A DNA stretch of 64,000 nucleotides, taken from the NCBI RefSeq assembly GCF_900104945.1, contig NZ_LT629736.1, positions 1,178,001-1,242,000 on the forward strand, read 5' to 3'. The notes beneath the pieces are model-generated. The model made no database searches, was not told where the DNA came from, and saw only the letters and a list, made by a program, of their open reading frames with translations. Positions 30,700 to 40,336 of this stretch are shown in pieces (the stretch's first letter is position 1; each line of letters begins with the position of its first letter). Origin of the DNA: Halopseudomonas xinjiangensis (lineage in GTDB: Bacteria > Pseudomonadota > Gammaproteobacteria > Pseudomonadales > Pseudomonadaceae). The translations under genes and the position numbers were made by a program.

Positions 30700-32692
30700 G
30701 ACGCAGATCATCATCGAGGGCATCAACAAGGCCGGCCGGGCGTTCACCGACGCGAACAAGCAGCTGCTGAATCTCGACTCGGCTGCAAAGAAAGCCGGGG
30801 CTGCGATCGCTGGCGCGCTATCGGTTGGTGTCGTCAGCGCTTGGGTGAAGGAGAGCATCAACGCTGCCGACGAGTCGCGTAAGCTTGCTCAGGCGGCAGG
30901 CCTGACCACTGAGGCGTTTACCGGGCTGAGTTTCGCTGCCGGGCAGAGCGGTCTGAATGCGCAGCAGCTCACCAACTCGATGAGCCGGCTGAGCCAAGTG
31001 GTACAGCAAGCCGCAGAAGGTAGCGATCGACAAGCCACGCTGTTTCGCAGCATGGGCATCTCGATCAAGGATGCGGAAGGGAACCTGCGCTCGAGCGAGG
31101 CGATTCTCGGTGTAATCGCCGACCGCTTCCAGAGCATGCCTGACGGCATTGAGAAGTCCGCGCTGGCAGCCGAGCTGTTCGGTCGCAACCTCGGCGGCAA
31201 GATGATTCCGCTACTCAACGGTGGCGCTGAAGGTATCAAAGCACTGACCGACCAGGCCGAGCGGCTTGGGTTGGTAATCAGCGATGAGCAGGCGAAAGCG
31301 TCCGAGGAGTTCAACGACAATCTGTCTGTGCTCGGTGGCGTTTCCCGCGGTGCTGCGAACACCATCGCCGGCGAAGTACTGCCCACCTTGAACGAACTCT
31401 CTGGGCTGATGATCGACCTGTCCGAGGACGGCGATAACGCCCGCTCGGTTGCGGATGCGCTGGGTGCAGGACTGAAGTTGCTCGCGAGCATCGCCATCGG
31501 CGTAGCGACCGCATTCGGCATGGTCGGGCGCGCAATCGGCGGGGCGGCCGCAGCAGCAGCACTGGCTGCGCAAGGCGAGTTTTCTGCCGCAGCAGACGTA
31601 TTGCGAAACGTCGTCGCTGACAACGAGGAAGCGCTGGCGAGCTCGTCGGAGCGGATCCGCAAATTGTGGGACGGCACCTACGCCGAGGTTGGGGCCGGAG
31701 CCGCTCAGGCGTCTGGAGATCTGCGTGAACTCAACGAAAGCATGGTCGAGAATGCCGAGCGCGCCCACCAGGCGATGTCCGATTCGTACAAGAACTTGGT
31801 GCGCGATGCGAAGGCCGCGTTACGCGAGCTGGTCAGCGACGAGAAGTCCGCTCAGCGCGACATTGCCAAGCTGCGAGAGGAGCGCCTGGCGATCGAGAGT
31901 CGCTATGCCGAGGCAATCGCCAAGTTCAATGGTGCCGGCGCTGGCGGTCCATCTTACTCGCAAGCGCAGGACCTCAAGCTAAGCGCCCGGCAAGCGTTGC
32001 AGCGCGGCGACATCGAGACCGCACAGAAGCAGGCTCAGGCAGCGCTGAAAATCCTCGAGCAGCTATCTGATGCCGGCGAGAACACCTACGGCTTCGAGGG
32101 GTTCGCGAAGGAGCTGCAGCGTATAGAGCTGGGAGCCAACGCCATCGAACAGTCGAATGCCGACAAGAAGATCGAGGGCATCAAAAGTCAGATGGAGTCG
32201 CTGCAGGCGAAAATCACTGAGCTTGAAAAGATCGACATCAAGATCGAGCTGCCGGAATCGGAAAAGCAGAACCTCATCAACCAGATGGAAGAGCTGCGGA
32301 AGAAGCTGGGTAAGCCGATCTCGATTCGTGCGGAGATTGCTGGCGCGAGTGGTTCTACGGGGTCGGATATTCCCGGCTTCGCTACAGGCGGTTCGATCCG
32401 CGGCCCTGGCACCGGTACCAGCGACAGCATGCTGATCCGCGCTTCCAATGGCGAATACATGATCAAGGCCGCCGCTGTTCGGAAGTACGGGGTTAACCTC
32501 CTGGATCAGATCAACGGCATGCGCCTGCCCAAGTTCGCCGACGGTGGCCTGGTCGGCAACATCCAGCCAGCGTCCAGCGGTACGCCTCTAAACCTCAGCC
32601 TAGAAGGCCAGACGTTCAGCCTAAACGGCGATTCCGGAACGATCGAAGACCTGGCCCGCGTCGTTCGCTCGGCCAAACTCAAGCGCAGGTAA
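30689..32692 (+). CDS. tail tape measure protein
   Basis: 667 residues, largely helical with long coiled-coil stretches (for example KNLVRDAKAALRELVSDEKSAQRDIAKLREERLAIESRYAEAI). It has a hydrophobic glycine-rich segment (LKLLASIAIGVATAFGMVGRAIGGAAAAAALAA) and the C-terminal motif GFATGGSIRGPGTGTSDSMLI...EYMIKAAAVRKYG common to lambdoid tape measures. It sets tail length and helps DNA passage. Confidence 0.9.
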   Translation: MTTKTQIIIEGINKAGRAFTDANKQLLNLDSAAKKAGAAIAGALSVGVVSAWVKESINAADESRKLAQAAGLTTEAFTGLSFAAGQSGLNAQQLTNSMSRLSQVVQQAAEGSDRQATLFRSMGISIKDAEGNLRSSEAILGVIADRFQSMPDGIEKSALAAELFGRNLGGKMIPLLNGGAEGIKALTDQAERLGLVISDEQAKASEEFNDNLSVLGGVSRGAANTIAGEVLPTLNELSGLMIDLSEDGDNARSVADALGAGLKLLASIAIGVATAFGMVGRAIGGAAAAAALAAQGEFSAAADVLRNVVADNEEALASSSERIRKLWDGTYAEVGAGAAQASGDLRELNESMVENAERAHQAMSDSYKNLVRDAKAALRELVSDEKSAQRDIAKLREERLAIESRYAEAIAKFNGAGAGGPSYSQAQDLKLSARQALQRGDIETAQKQAQAALKILEQLSDAGENTYGFEGFAKELQRIELGANAIEQSNADKKIEGIKSQMESLQAKITELEKIDIKIELPESEKQNLINQMEELRKKLGKPISIRAEIAGASGSTGSDIPGFATGGSIRGPGTGTSDSMLIRASNGEYMIKAAAVRKYGVNLLDQINGMRLPKFADGGLVGNIQPASSGTPLNLSLEGQTFSLNGDSGTIEDLARVVRSAKLKRR

Positions 32693-32696
32693 CACC

Positions 32697-33194
32697 ATGA
32701 CTCAACTGGTACTCGGAGGGATTCCGGTCACGCTGTATAGCGGTGCGCCTGACGTTCGGTATAGCGATGCAGGCGGGCGGACGGATGTGACGCTCAGCGG
32801 CGGTAAGCCGATTGCCATGCGCCACTTCTCCAAGCGGGTCATCACCATTACCGGAACCGGCTGGATGGCGACCGGGCTGGATGCGCTGGATTGGGATGCT
32901 GAGCATGTACTGCTGAGCCCGTCACCGCTGCGCCTGAGTGGCGCCGGCACGGCGTTTACCCTGACCGCTGACCCGCGCCCGGACGAGGCTGTAACCGCAC
33001 AGGCTCTGGTTGGTGGTCGCTGGGTGAATGCGTCTGTGACCGCGACGGGCCGCGCCGCGACTGTGACACCGGTTACAGGTGCCACGCTCTACACCGTGGC
33101 ATGGTTCCCGCAATTCACCGTACTCTGCACGCCGCCAGACGAAGGCTATGCAGGCGGCGCCGTCGATTGGCAGATCACCTGCCGCGAGGTCTGA
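32697..33194 (+). CDS. minor tail protein
   Basis: 165 residues of beta-rich sequence (LVLGGIPVTLYSGAPDVRYSDAGGRTDVTLSGGKPIAMRHFSKRVITITGTGWM). It follows the tape measure directly, the place of the distal tail or lambda M/L-type proteins. The exact role is not assigned. Confidence 0.65.
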   Translation: MTQLVLGGIPVTLYSGAPDVRYSDAGGRTDVTLSGGKPIAMRHFSKRVITITGTGWMATGLDALDWDAEHVLLSPSPLRLSGAGTAFTLTADPRPDEAVTAQALVGGRWVNASVTATGRAATVTPVTGATLYTVAWFPQFTVLCTPPDEGYAGGAVDWQITCREV

Positions 33195-33197
33195 TCC

Positions 33198-34913
33198 ATG
33201 CTGAACAGTCAACCGCTCAACAGCGGGCCGCTCAACAGCCTGGCAACGACATCGACAACCGGTCCTGATCCTGTCGAGCTCGCGCCGGGCGGCAGCTTCG
33301 CCTGGACAGTCGCGGTATCGGTCGGCGGCACGGACGTGAGCGACATTCTCACAGGCGGTATCAAGGTCGACCGCTCCGAGGATGGCGACAGCGTAGCGAC
33401 CTTTGCCCTGTGGCTGGGGCTGGAACCGGTCAACGTGATTGCCTACACCGGCCTGCCAGTAGTGATCGACTTCATCGTCGCGGGCGATCCGGCTGTGATC
33501 GATCGGCGCTTCACTGGCTATCTGGTGCAACCTGAGTTCAATGTCTTGAGCCGCGTCCTGTCATGTGAGGCAACGACCCGCCTGCAGGATGGCGTCGAGG
33601 CGATGGAAATCGCTGCTGTCGACACGTTCGTTGGCGGGCTCTGGTCCGAGGATGTATTCGAGCCGGTCGAAGGCCGGTCCCGCTGGGACTATGCGCAGGA
33701 GCGACTGAGCACCCGCGCTGCCAGCCTCAACGCGGACCGCTACGGCGCGCCGCGCATTACCGACTGGCACAGTGCTGCTGTGGCCTATGAGTTCAAGCCC
33801 GGCTCGACCATTCACGAGTCCATCGATATTGGCCTGGCCTCGCTGAGCGAGACCACCAACGTCATCGAGCTGGAGCTGGACTACCGCTTCACCCGATACC
33901 GCCAGCGCAATCAGCGTTACAGCTGGGAGCATCCCGGCATCGGCGGCAACCGCAGCATTGACGGCTTCACCGCGTGGCGCTCCAACTCAACCGAGCTGCC
34001 CGACATTGCGATGATCGTCGAGGCGACCGAGTCGGCGGGCTGGTATCTGACGGCGCCGACCTGGTTCCGCCTGCCCGGCGACCTGCCGGATCTGCCGCAG
34101 CCCTGGTACAACAAGAATACCGACCTGCTGCTTGCCGCCGACTGGACCGCGTCTATCCGCTGGAGCCAGCGCGCCGTCGAGCAGTACCGCATTCGGCTGG
34201 AAGTGGCTGATGCCGTGGCGGCAGTGGGTGAGGTCATCAAGCGCGAGCGCGTGGTGCTCGATACCGACACTGATGCGGATCGCCTATGGGAAGCGGGCCG
34301 CGCCTCGCAGATCGACGAGAACCCGACTGACGTACCGGTCGACGTTCCGCAGCGTGACTCGGCCCGCCTGCAGGCAGCCATGGATTGCGCGCTGGCTCGC
34401 GGTCGGGCACAGCTGCTCGCCGCGCAACGGCAGAACCTTGTGAGCTGGCAGGTGCCGCTGGCCCATGCGCTGGGCGTGGACATCGGCCAGAAGCTGCGCC
34501 TGAACGATCAGGGCGCGACCGCGACAGGCATGGTCACGACGCTGGTCGACGAGATCGACATCGAATCCGGCGCGGCCATCCTGACCATCGGCCTCTCGGT
34601 CAGCCCGGGTTCGGCTACATCGGACGCGCTGGTCATGCCGCCCGCGCCGTCGTTCTTCGATGTGACCGGCCCGAGCGTGCCCGGCGCGCTGCCGACGCAG
34701 ATCGGGCTGCGCAGCGACAGCCCGTTGTATGACGAAGAGCTGCCCGGCTTTGCTGGCTCCTACTCCATCGGCAACGGCGATCCAGCCCTGCGCTACCCGC
34801 GCCGCATGATGATCAACACACCAGAAATTCCCGAGCAGTGGCGAGACGAGATTCAGGCAGAGCGCGCCATGACCTACCGCATCGCGCCGCCAACCGACAC
34901 GCTGGAGATTTGA
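33198..34913 (+). CDS. tail tip/hub protein
   Basis: 571 residues. It starts LNSQPLNSGPLNSLATT and contains a gp27-like hub pattern with several beta domains (DILTGGIKVDRSEDGDSVATFALWLGLEPVNVIAYTGLPVVIDF, later LSYEATT-type and GQKLRLNDQGATATGMVTTLVDEIDIESGAAILTIGLS). Such proteins are usual in Pseudomonas siphophages where lambda has gpJ upstream domains. The call is from position and fold pattern. Confidence 0.65.
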   Translation: MLNSQPLNSGPLNSLATTSTTGPDPVELAPGGSFAWTVAVSVGGTDVSDILTGGIKVDRSEDGDSVATFALWLGLEPVNVIAYTGLPVVIDFIVAGDPAVIDRRFTGYLVQPEFNVLSRVLSCEATTRLQDGVEAMEIAAVDTFVGGLWSEDVFEPVEGRSRWDYAQERLSTRAASLNADRYGAPRITDWHSAAVAYEFKPGSTIHESIDIGLASLSETTNVIELELDYRFTRYRQRNQRYSWEHPGIGGNRSIDGFTAWRSNSTELPDIAMIVEATESAGWYLTAPTWFRLPGDLPDLPQPWYNKNTDLLLAADWTASIRWSQRAVEQYRIRLEVADAVAAVGEVIKRERVVLDTDTDADRLWEAGRASQIDENPTDVPVDVPQRDSARLQAAMDCALARGRAQLLAAQRQNLVSWQVPLAHALGVDIGQKLRLNDQGATATGMVTTLVDEIDIESGAAILTIGLSVSPGSATSDALVMPPAPSFFDVTGPSVPGALPTQIGLRSDSPLYDEELPGFAGSYSIGNGDPALRYPRRMMINTPEIPEQWRDEIQAERAMTYRIAPPTDTLEI

Positions 34914-34914
34914 T

Positions 34915-35334
34915 ATGCAGGAGCGTACCGACCGCAACCGGCAGAAGCTGGCTGAGCGGGAAGGGCGGATTCGGGGGAATCTGAACGCCCGGCAGAAGCG
35001 GCTTGAGCAAGGGCTGGTCCGTGATCTGTCCAGCCTCACCCCTGAGCCACCCCAGCCGACGCTAAGGCGGGAAGAGCCGCGGGGCCACATCCCGCCCGGT
35101 CGCGGCTACGCGGAACATAATCTGCAGCCGGGCACAGGTTCTCAGCCAACCGGCAGCGGCATTGCCAGCCCCCTGACCGAGACGGCGCGCACCTACGCCG
35201 CCGACCCCGTATGGGTCGAGTCGGTCGACGGGTTCGGTTACTGGCGCGTCAAGCGGGTGGCGTCGATCACCTTCGAGGACGCGGAAGGGCGTGAGGTCGT
35301 GTTCAATTACACAGGGACGCAGCCAGCGACATGA
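34915..35334 (+). CDS. small tail-associated protein
   Basis: 139 residues. The basic helical N-terminus (DRNRQKLAEREGRIRGNLNARQKRLEQGLVRDL) and Pro/Gly-rich linker lead into a short beta region (VESVDGFGYWRVKRVASITFEDAEGREVVFNY). It is co-translated with its neighbours. Function unknown. Confidence 0.55.
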   Translation: MQERTDRNRQKLAEREGRIRGNLNARQKRLEQGLVRDLSSLTPEPPQPTLRREEPRGHIPPGRGYAEHNLQPGTGSQPTGSGIASPLTETARTYAADPVWVESVDGFGYWRVKRVASITFEDAEGREVVFNYTGTQPAT

Positions 35335-36908
35335 GCAATCCGACAGAATGGGTAGGCCCTGGCGAGCCTGAGCTGCTTGACCCATATCCGTGGCATGGAC
35401 TGGTCTATGCCGAATCCGGCACAAACTGGCTGCAGCCGAGCGGCGGGCGACCGCGTCTGCCGCGGCCCGTCCCGCCGACAATTAACCCGTCCGTGATGCC
35501 AATAAACAATGCGTATGTGGCAGCGTTGGACGGCTCATTGTGGGATCTGGGTCGGGAAGACCCGCCGTTCTCGCAATATCTGCACGATGTGGGCGCCGAG
35601 TCGATGGCGCGCCGGATTCTGCCGAGCAATAGCGGTCTGACGCACAAAGGGCAGGGCACGGTGAATCTGTTCTTCCGTCGCGGCACCGATGGAATTCAGG
35701 TTTGGAAGAGTACGGGCCCCAGTAACCTGGATGAAACCAAGCTCGGGGTGCTTGCGCTGAGCATGTCATCGGTCACGCTGTCTGATCCGTACAGCAGGGC
35801 TGAATTCACGTTGAACCCTATGGACGGCACCTTGCGCGAGCTGGACCGCTCAGCGGACGGGCGTAAGCGATTGCTGGGACTGGTCACGTCAAGGCTGAAC
35901 GGATCCCGTACCTACGTCTTTTTCGTCGCGATTCTGACCGTGGAGTTCACGCTCCAGCCCGACGGTGCGTGGACGTGGCAGACGGAAGTCGTCGCCGGTC
36001 TGCAGGAGTGTATCGGCAGCCTTGCCGTAGAACGGTTCGTCGATGCCCGTCTGTCTCAGCTCACCATTGATCAGGCTGGGCTAGAAGTGGTACGCACCTA
36101 CAGCAGCACGACAGCCATCAACCCGACACCGTCTGCCGGCGCGATCTCCAACGGGCAGTACAGTCAAAGCCTCGCCCGCAACGGGCGGATTATGAGTGCC
36201 TGGTTCCGCGCCGATGACAGCATTGAAATGGTGCGGGCGGATTACACGTTCTTCGAGGAGCACACCGTCAGCCTGGCCGGGTCGTATTCCAGCAAATGGA
36301 ACGCCAGCGATGAGAAGTACGAGCGCAAACACTGGCGCCTCGACAACTACAGGCGGGTAGGGCTGGAAGTGACGCTGCGGACTAGTCTTGCATCGGTCAG
36401 CCTGGAATATGAGCGGACCGAAGATTACGACCGCAACGTCGACCAAACCTTTCTAGAGGATGGGCCTGGCGGGCCCGGCGTATACGACGTGGGCACGCTC
36501 ACGTTCGTTAGAGAGGAGCGGATACTTGGCACGCCGGCCTCATATGAGGAGACCTATGAAGAGGGTCCGATCGTGCAGGGCTACCCGGTGCAGCCCGGCA
36601 TCGACGCGCCTTCAGCTTTGCCCTCTGGTCGGCTATGGGCACCGTTGGACATTTTCTCAGGCCAGCAACTCACCTTGCGCCCGGCATCAACGCGCAGCAA
36701 CAAGACTGCCGCACTCGTCGGCGGCGGGCTGGGCTTTCAGACTGGCGCACCCTGGTGGCTGAGCGCTGTACTGACGCCGGCGGGCAAAGCCGGCGCCGTC
36801 GTCGAGACGGTCGAGGGTGCATCTGAAACCTGCATCTACAACCCCATCACAGGCCAAGTGGCGCGGCAGGCGGACACCCCCGGCCGCACACTGATTGGCT
36901 GGCAGTAA
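35331..36908 (+). CDS. tail protein (central tip component)
   Basis: 525 residues, beta-rich, with no recognisable enzymatic motif. The start (PTEWVGPGEPELLDPYPWHGLVYAESGTNWLQPSGGRPRLPRPVPPTINPSVMPINNAYVAALDGSLWDL) and repeated strand patterns suit a tail-tip or baseplate-like protein. It overlaps the preceding gene by 4 bp. Confidence 0.55.
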   Translation: MSNPTEWVGPGEPELLDPYPWHGLVYAESGTNWLQPSGGRPRLPRPVPPTINPSVMPINNAYVAALDGSLWDLGREDPPFSQYLHDVGAESMARRILPSNSGLTHKGQGTVNLFFRRGTDGIQVWKSTGPSNLDETKLGVLALSMSSVTLSDPYSRAEFTLNPMDGTLRELDRSADGRKRLLGLVTSRLNGSRTYVFFVAILTVEFTLQPDGAWTWQTEVVAGLQECIGSLAVERFVDARLSQLTIDQAGLEVVRTYSSTTAINPTPSAGAISNGQYSQSLARNGRIMSAWFRADDSIEMVRADYTFFEEHTVSLAGSYSSKWNASDEKYERKHWRLDNYRRVGLEVTLRTSLASVSLEYERTEDYDRNVDQTFLEDGPGGPGVYDVGTLTFVREERILGTPASYEETYEEGPIVQGYPVQPGIDAPSALPSGRLWAPLDIFSGQQLTLRPASTRSNKTAALVGGGLGFQTGAPWWLSAVLTPAGKAGAVVETVEGASETCIYNPITGQVARQADTPGRTLIGWQ

Positions 36909-36926
36909 CACTCACGAGGCGAACCC

Positions 36927-37814
36927 ATGCTCAGATTCATCAACGACTTTCAGGTCAGCCTGAACGGTCCGCTCGACGCTGCGGGTACGGTTCTGCCGCT
37001 GGCTGCGGCTGATGCCGCCCGGCTCGACCTTGCCAGCGGCGGCGAATACCTGCTGACCCTGACCGACAACCTCGACGCCACCCAGCGCACCGCTGTGGAG
37101 ATCGTTCGGGTCAGCGACGGCCTGGCCATTCAACGCGGGCTAGAGGGCACAGCGGCGCGTGCGTGGGGGTCCGGCGCGCTCGTCATGTGCTCGATCACGG
37201 CGGGCGGGCTGGCCGAAGTTGCCTCGACGCCTATCGTCGCGCCTGTGCCGCCGAGCTCTGCACCCGACAAGGTGGGCGCGGAATGGATCGCAGCTGTTGA
37301 GGAGGGTCTGCCGTTCATATACCGCGCTTCCGGCACCGGTCATGTCTATGACTGGCAGCGCATCGACCGGCAGAGCTTTGCGCCGTTTCAGGTCATCGCA
37401 ATAGACGCTGACGCGCCGTTGCCGGTCCAAGTACTGCCGCACCATGCAGTCGATGTATATGTCAGCGGCGCCACGAACCCGGTTCAGCGGTTGGTCCTCC
37501 CTGCGCTGAAAGCGTTCAGCGATGTAGTCATTCCGTTTATCGTCGAGTCCGCCGACTCCCTGACCCTGGAGGTCGATTTCTCCAACGTGCCCGGTGGGCA
37601 TTCTCAGTCCGGGCCAGGCGCGTGGCTGGACAATCGGTTGACCTCGCTCACGGTTACGCAATCGCAATCGTTGATCACCATCACATTGGGGCCGGGAGAT
37701 TACGTCTTCTTTGATCTAGCCATCTCTACCGGCGACCCGGCGCAGAACATTTACTGCAGCGCCCGGATTCTGGCCGACTCCGAACCCGAAACTAGCCCTG
37801 TACCCATCGTTTAA
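36927..37814 (+). CDS. tail protein
   Basis: 295 residues. The N-terminal half (LRFINDFQVSLNGPLDAAGTVLPLAAADAARLDLASGGEYLLTLTD, then TAVEIVRVSDGLAIQRGLEGTAARAWGSGALV) is the FN-like adaptor domain seen in many Pseudomonas phage tail proteins. The C-terminal half is a separate beta domain, possibly a carbohydrate contact. The role is inferred from position. Confidence 0.55.
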   Translation: MLRFINDFQVSLNGPLDAAGTVLPLAAADAARLDLASGGEYLLTLTDNLDATQRTAVEIVRVSDGLAIQRGLEGTAARAWGSGALVMCSITAGGLAEVASTPIVAPVPPSSAPDKVGAEWIAAVEEGLPFIYRASGTGHVYDWQRIDRQSFAPFQVIAIDADAPLPVQVLPHHAVDVYVSGATNPVQRLVLPALKAFSDVVIPFIVESADSLTLEVDFSNVPGGHSQSGPGAWLDNRLTSLTVTQSQSLITITLGPGDYVFFDLAISTGDPAQNIYCSARILADSEPETSPVPIV

Positions 37815-37854
37815 GCATCAGCTTCCATAGACACCTCATCGGAGATAGCCGCCC

Positions 37855-38421
37855 ATGCAGCCGGCCAACGTACCCCTGCGCCTGATTCCGGGCACGACTC
37901 ACCGGGAGCTGCTTCGCGTCATGCAGCCCACCTGGACCTACAAGCCGGTGACAGCCATTGAGGCGAGCGCCCCGGTGCGCCTGACTATTCCCGCCCACGG
38001 CATCACCACAGACACCTGGCACGCCTGGCTATCCGGCGTGCAGCACATGCCCGAACTCAACCGCGAGGCCTTGCGGGAACTGCCGCACCGCGTGCACGTG
38101 ATCGACGCCAACACGCTGGAGATCAACCGGATCAGCGCGACCGGGCGCAACCCGTCCGGTGGCGAGCTGCGCTACCAGCCTCCGGTCGACCTGACCGGCT
38201 GCACGCTGGAGATGCAGGTACTCGACAAGGTCGGCAACACGGTGCTGACGCTGGACAACGACAGCGGCCTGAGCATCTCAGGCCCCGGCACCATCGAGCG
38301 CGTGATCGGTGCGGATGTGCTGATTCCATCCACACCAGTGCGCTACTGGCTCGAAGTGCGCTACCCGGACGGCACCGAACACCGGTACTGGGAGGGCGCT
38401 ATCACCCTTGGGGAGCGTTGA
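37855..38421 (+). CDS. tail-tip accessory protein
   Basis: 188 residues: LRLIPGTTHRELLRVMQPTWTYKPVTAIEASAPVRLTIPAHGITTDTWHAWLSGVQHMPELNRE. The C-terminal part (LTGCTLEMQVLDKVGNTVLTLDNDSGLSI) resembles the BppU/minor-tail N-terminal domain common in siphophages. Function is inferred. Confidence 0.5.
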   Translation: MQPANVPLRLIPGTTHRELLRVMQPTWTYKPVTAIEASAPVRLTIPAHGITTDTWHAWLSGVQHMPELNREALRELPHRVHVIDANTLEINRISATGRNPSGGELRYQPPVDLTGCTLEMQVLDKVGNTVLTLDNDSGLSISGPGTIERVIGADVLIPSTPVRYWLEVRYPDGTEHRYWEGAITLGER

Positions 38422-38422
38422 G

Positions 38423-38692
38423 ATGGACGCCCCCTGCACCGTGCGCGAAGTGCCCATCGTGACCGCCGTCACGACCGAGAGCGAATCCGCCTCGCTGGTC
38501 GAGTCGGTCGAGCATGCCGTGGTCGTCGAGGCCGAGCCGGACGTGATGCTGGTGACTGCCGGCGAGCAAGGCCCGCCAGGCATCGGTGCGTTCGATGAGT
38601 GGTTGAAGCGCAACCCTGGCGGTACCTGGGAACAATTCATGACTGTCATCAGCGGCGATGGCGCAGCGGTTTGGCTAACAACGGAGTGGTAA
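38423..38692 (+). CDS. small tail-associated protein
   Basis: 89 residues from the ATG at 38423. A collagen-like GEQGPPG is followed by AFDEWLKRNPGGTWEQFMTVISGDG, a segment that occurs in phage tail fibre adaptors. It ends 4 bp before the first fibre gene. Confidence 0.55.
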   Translation: MDAPCTVREVPIVTAVTTESESASLVESVEHAVVVEAEPDVMLVTAGEQGPPGIGAFDEWLKRNPGGTWEQFMTVISGDGAAVWLTTEW

Positions 38693-38696
38693 ACAC

Positions 38697-39260
38697 ATGG
38701 CATTGGTAAAATTTCACAAGGTAACGACCCTTCCCGCAACACTGGAAGCCAACGCGTTCTACTACGTTGAGAACGGCACGTTCGCTGAGAGCTACATCAC
38801 CAACAGTGCAGGCGTGGCGCGCTCGGTGGGTAACACCGCGATGATCAACGCGTTGATTGATCAGGCACTGGCCGACTTCGAATCGGGCATGCAGAGCGAG
38901 ATGGAGATCGTTCCCGACATCGCCGCGCGTGACGCACTGGCGCCGACCACCAACAAGCTGGTGCTGGTGATCGACGCCTCGGCCGATGCCACGGTGAGTG
39001 TGGGGTCGGCGACCTACGCGTGGCGGCAGAGCAGTGCCACGTGGATCAAGATTGCCGAGTACGAGTCGATGGACGTCGTGGTGACATGGGCGAACATCAA
39101 TGATGGGCCGAGCTCGTCGCCAGCGCAGATCGACTCGGCAGTGAGCGCGTCGCACACGCACGCGAACAAGACGACACTGGACGCGCTGGGGACGAATACG
39201 GACGGGCTGACGCTCAACGGCACCAACGTGTCCTCGGTGTGGGCGACCAACGGCTGGTGA
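38697..39260 (+). CDS. tail fibre protein 1
   Basis: 187 residues. The N-terminal adaptor (VKFHKVTTLPATLEANAFYYVENG) is shared with the next gene. The middle is DIAARDALAPTTNKLVLVIDASADATVSVG. The end has a fibre-like repeat with HTHANKTTLDALG. It is short for a receptor-binding protein and may be the shaft or an alternative fibre. Confidence 0.65.
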   Translation: MALVKFHKVTTLPATLEANAFYYVENGTFAESYITNSAGVARSVGNTAMINALIDQALADFESGMQSEMEIVPDIAARDALAPTTNKLVLVIDASADATVSVGSATYAWRQSSATWIKIAEYESMDVVVTWANINDGPSSSPAQIDSAVSASHTHANKTTLDALGTNTDGLTLNGTNVSSVWATNGW

Positions 39261-39269
39261 GGCGGCACC

Positions 39270-40334
39270 ATGGCACGCATCAAGCACCACAAGGTCGTCT
39301 CGTCTCTGCCTGCTGAGCTGGAAGCGGATTCGGTGTACTACGTTCGCGTAGGTACCGGGTTCGATATTTACGTCACCAACGGCCTCGGCACGCTGGTGTC
39401 GTACGAGCTCAATACCAAGCCTACGTACCGCAACAAGCTGATCAACGGCGACTTCCGGGTATGGCAGCGCGGCACGTCGCTAACCGTGGGGCAGGGCACC
39501 AACCACTTCCTCGCGGATCGCTGGAAGCAGTGGTTCGGCAGCGACGCCGGCAGCGGCACAATAAGCCGAATAGTGCGTTCGCCCGGGCGGTTTGCCTATA
39601 GCTGGCAGCAGACAGCCGCGGGGTCGGGCGCTGTACCGCCGCAGCTGCGCCAGACCATCGAGAACGTAAGTACGCTGGCCGGGCAGCAGGCAGTGTTCAG
39701 CTTCGACATCCGCGTAACGGCGGGTACTCCGACGCTCCAGCTCTACTTCGTGCAGCACTTCGGTACGGGTGAGACGGAGGGGACGATACTCAAGCCGTTG
39801 CCGCTGGCTCCGTCAGCGGACGTAACCGTAACCAAGCCCATGCCGGTTACGCTGACTAGCAACTGGCAGCGCGTCTCGGTCGTGGTCGACATCCCGTCGA
39901 TAGCAGGGCAAGTGGTCGGCACCAGCGGGACGGACTATCTGGCAGCGGGCTGGCTGGCCACTAACGGGGAGACGTTCACGGTGGAGCTGGCCGATGTTCA
40001 GATCGAGGCTAGCGCAGTGGCAACTCAGTTCGAGAGCCGCCCAATCGGGCTGGAGCTGACGCTGTGCCAGCGGTACTACGAGACGGCTCGGTTCCAGTGG
40101 AACGGGCTGGTCGGCGTATCGCATAACATCGCATTTCAGGTTCCGTTCAGGATTACCAAGCGTGCTGCGCCTACGGTCATTCAGACCAACGACGGCAACC
40201 CACTGAACCTCAGTGCGACCCCTTTCGCTACGGCGATAAATACCCAAGGGTTCCTCACCGTCAGGGACTCGACAGCAGCGGGGCAGAGTCAGGGAGCGTT
40301 CGCCGAGTTCTGGACTGCGGACGCGGAGGTGTAG
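39270..40334 (+). CDS. tail fibre protein 2 with carbohydrate-binding-like domain
   Basis: 354 residues. The adaptor (IKHHKVVSSLPAELEADSVYYVRVG) is homologous to that of the previous gene. The middle (NKLINGDFRVWQRGTSLTVGQGTNHFLADRWKQWFGSD) is the jelly-roll module found in many phage fibres, with the NGDFxxWQRG...ADRW pattern. The C-terminus is a separate beta domain (LCQRYYETARFQWNG...). It is the likely receptor-binding protein. Confidence 0.75.
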   Translation: MARIKHHKVVSSLPAELEADSVYYVRVGTGFDIYVTNGLGTLVSYELNTKPTYRNKLINGDFRVWQRGTSLTVGQGTNHFLADRWKQWFGSDAGSGTISRIVRSPGRFAYSWQQTAAGSGAVPPQLRQTIENVSTLAGQQAVFSFDIRVTAGTPTLQLYFVQHFGTGETEGTILKPLPLAPSADVTVTKPMPVTLTSNWQRVSVVVDIPSIAGQVVGTSGTDYLAAGWLATNGETFTVELADVQIEASAVATQFESRPIGLELTLCQRYYETARFQWNGLVGVSHNIAFQVPFRITKRAAPTVIQTNDGNPLNLSATPFATAINTQGFLTVRDSTAAGQSQGAFAEFWTADAEV

Positions 40335-40336
40335 TC

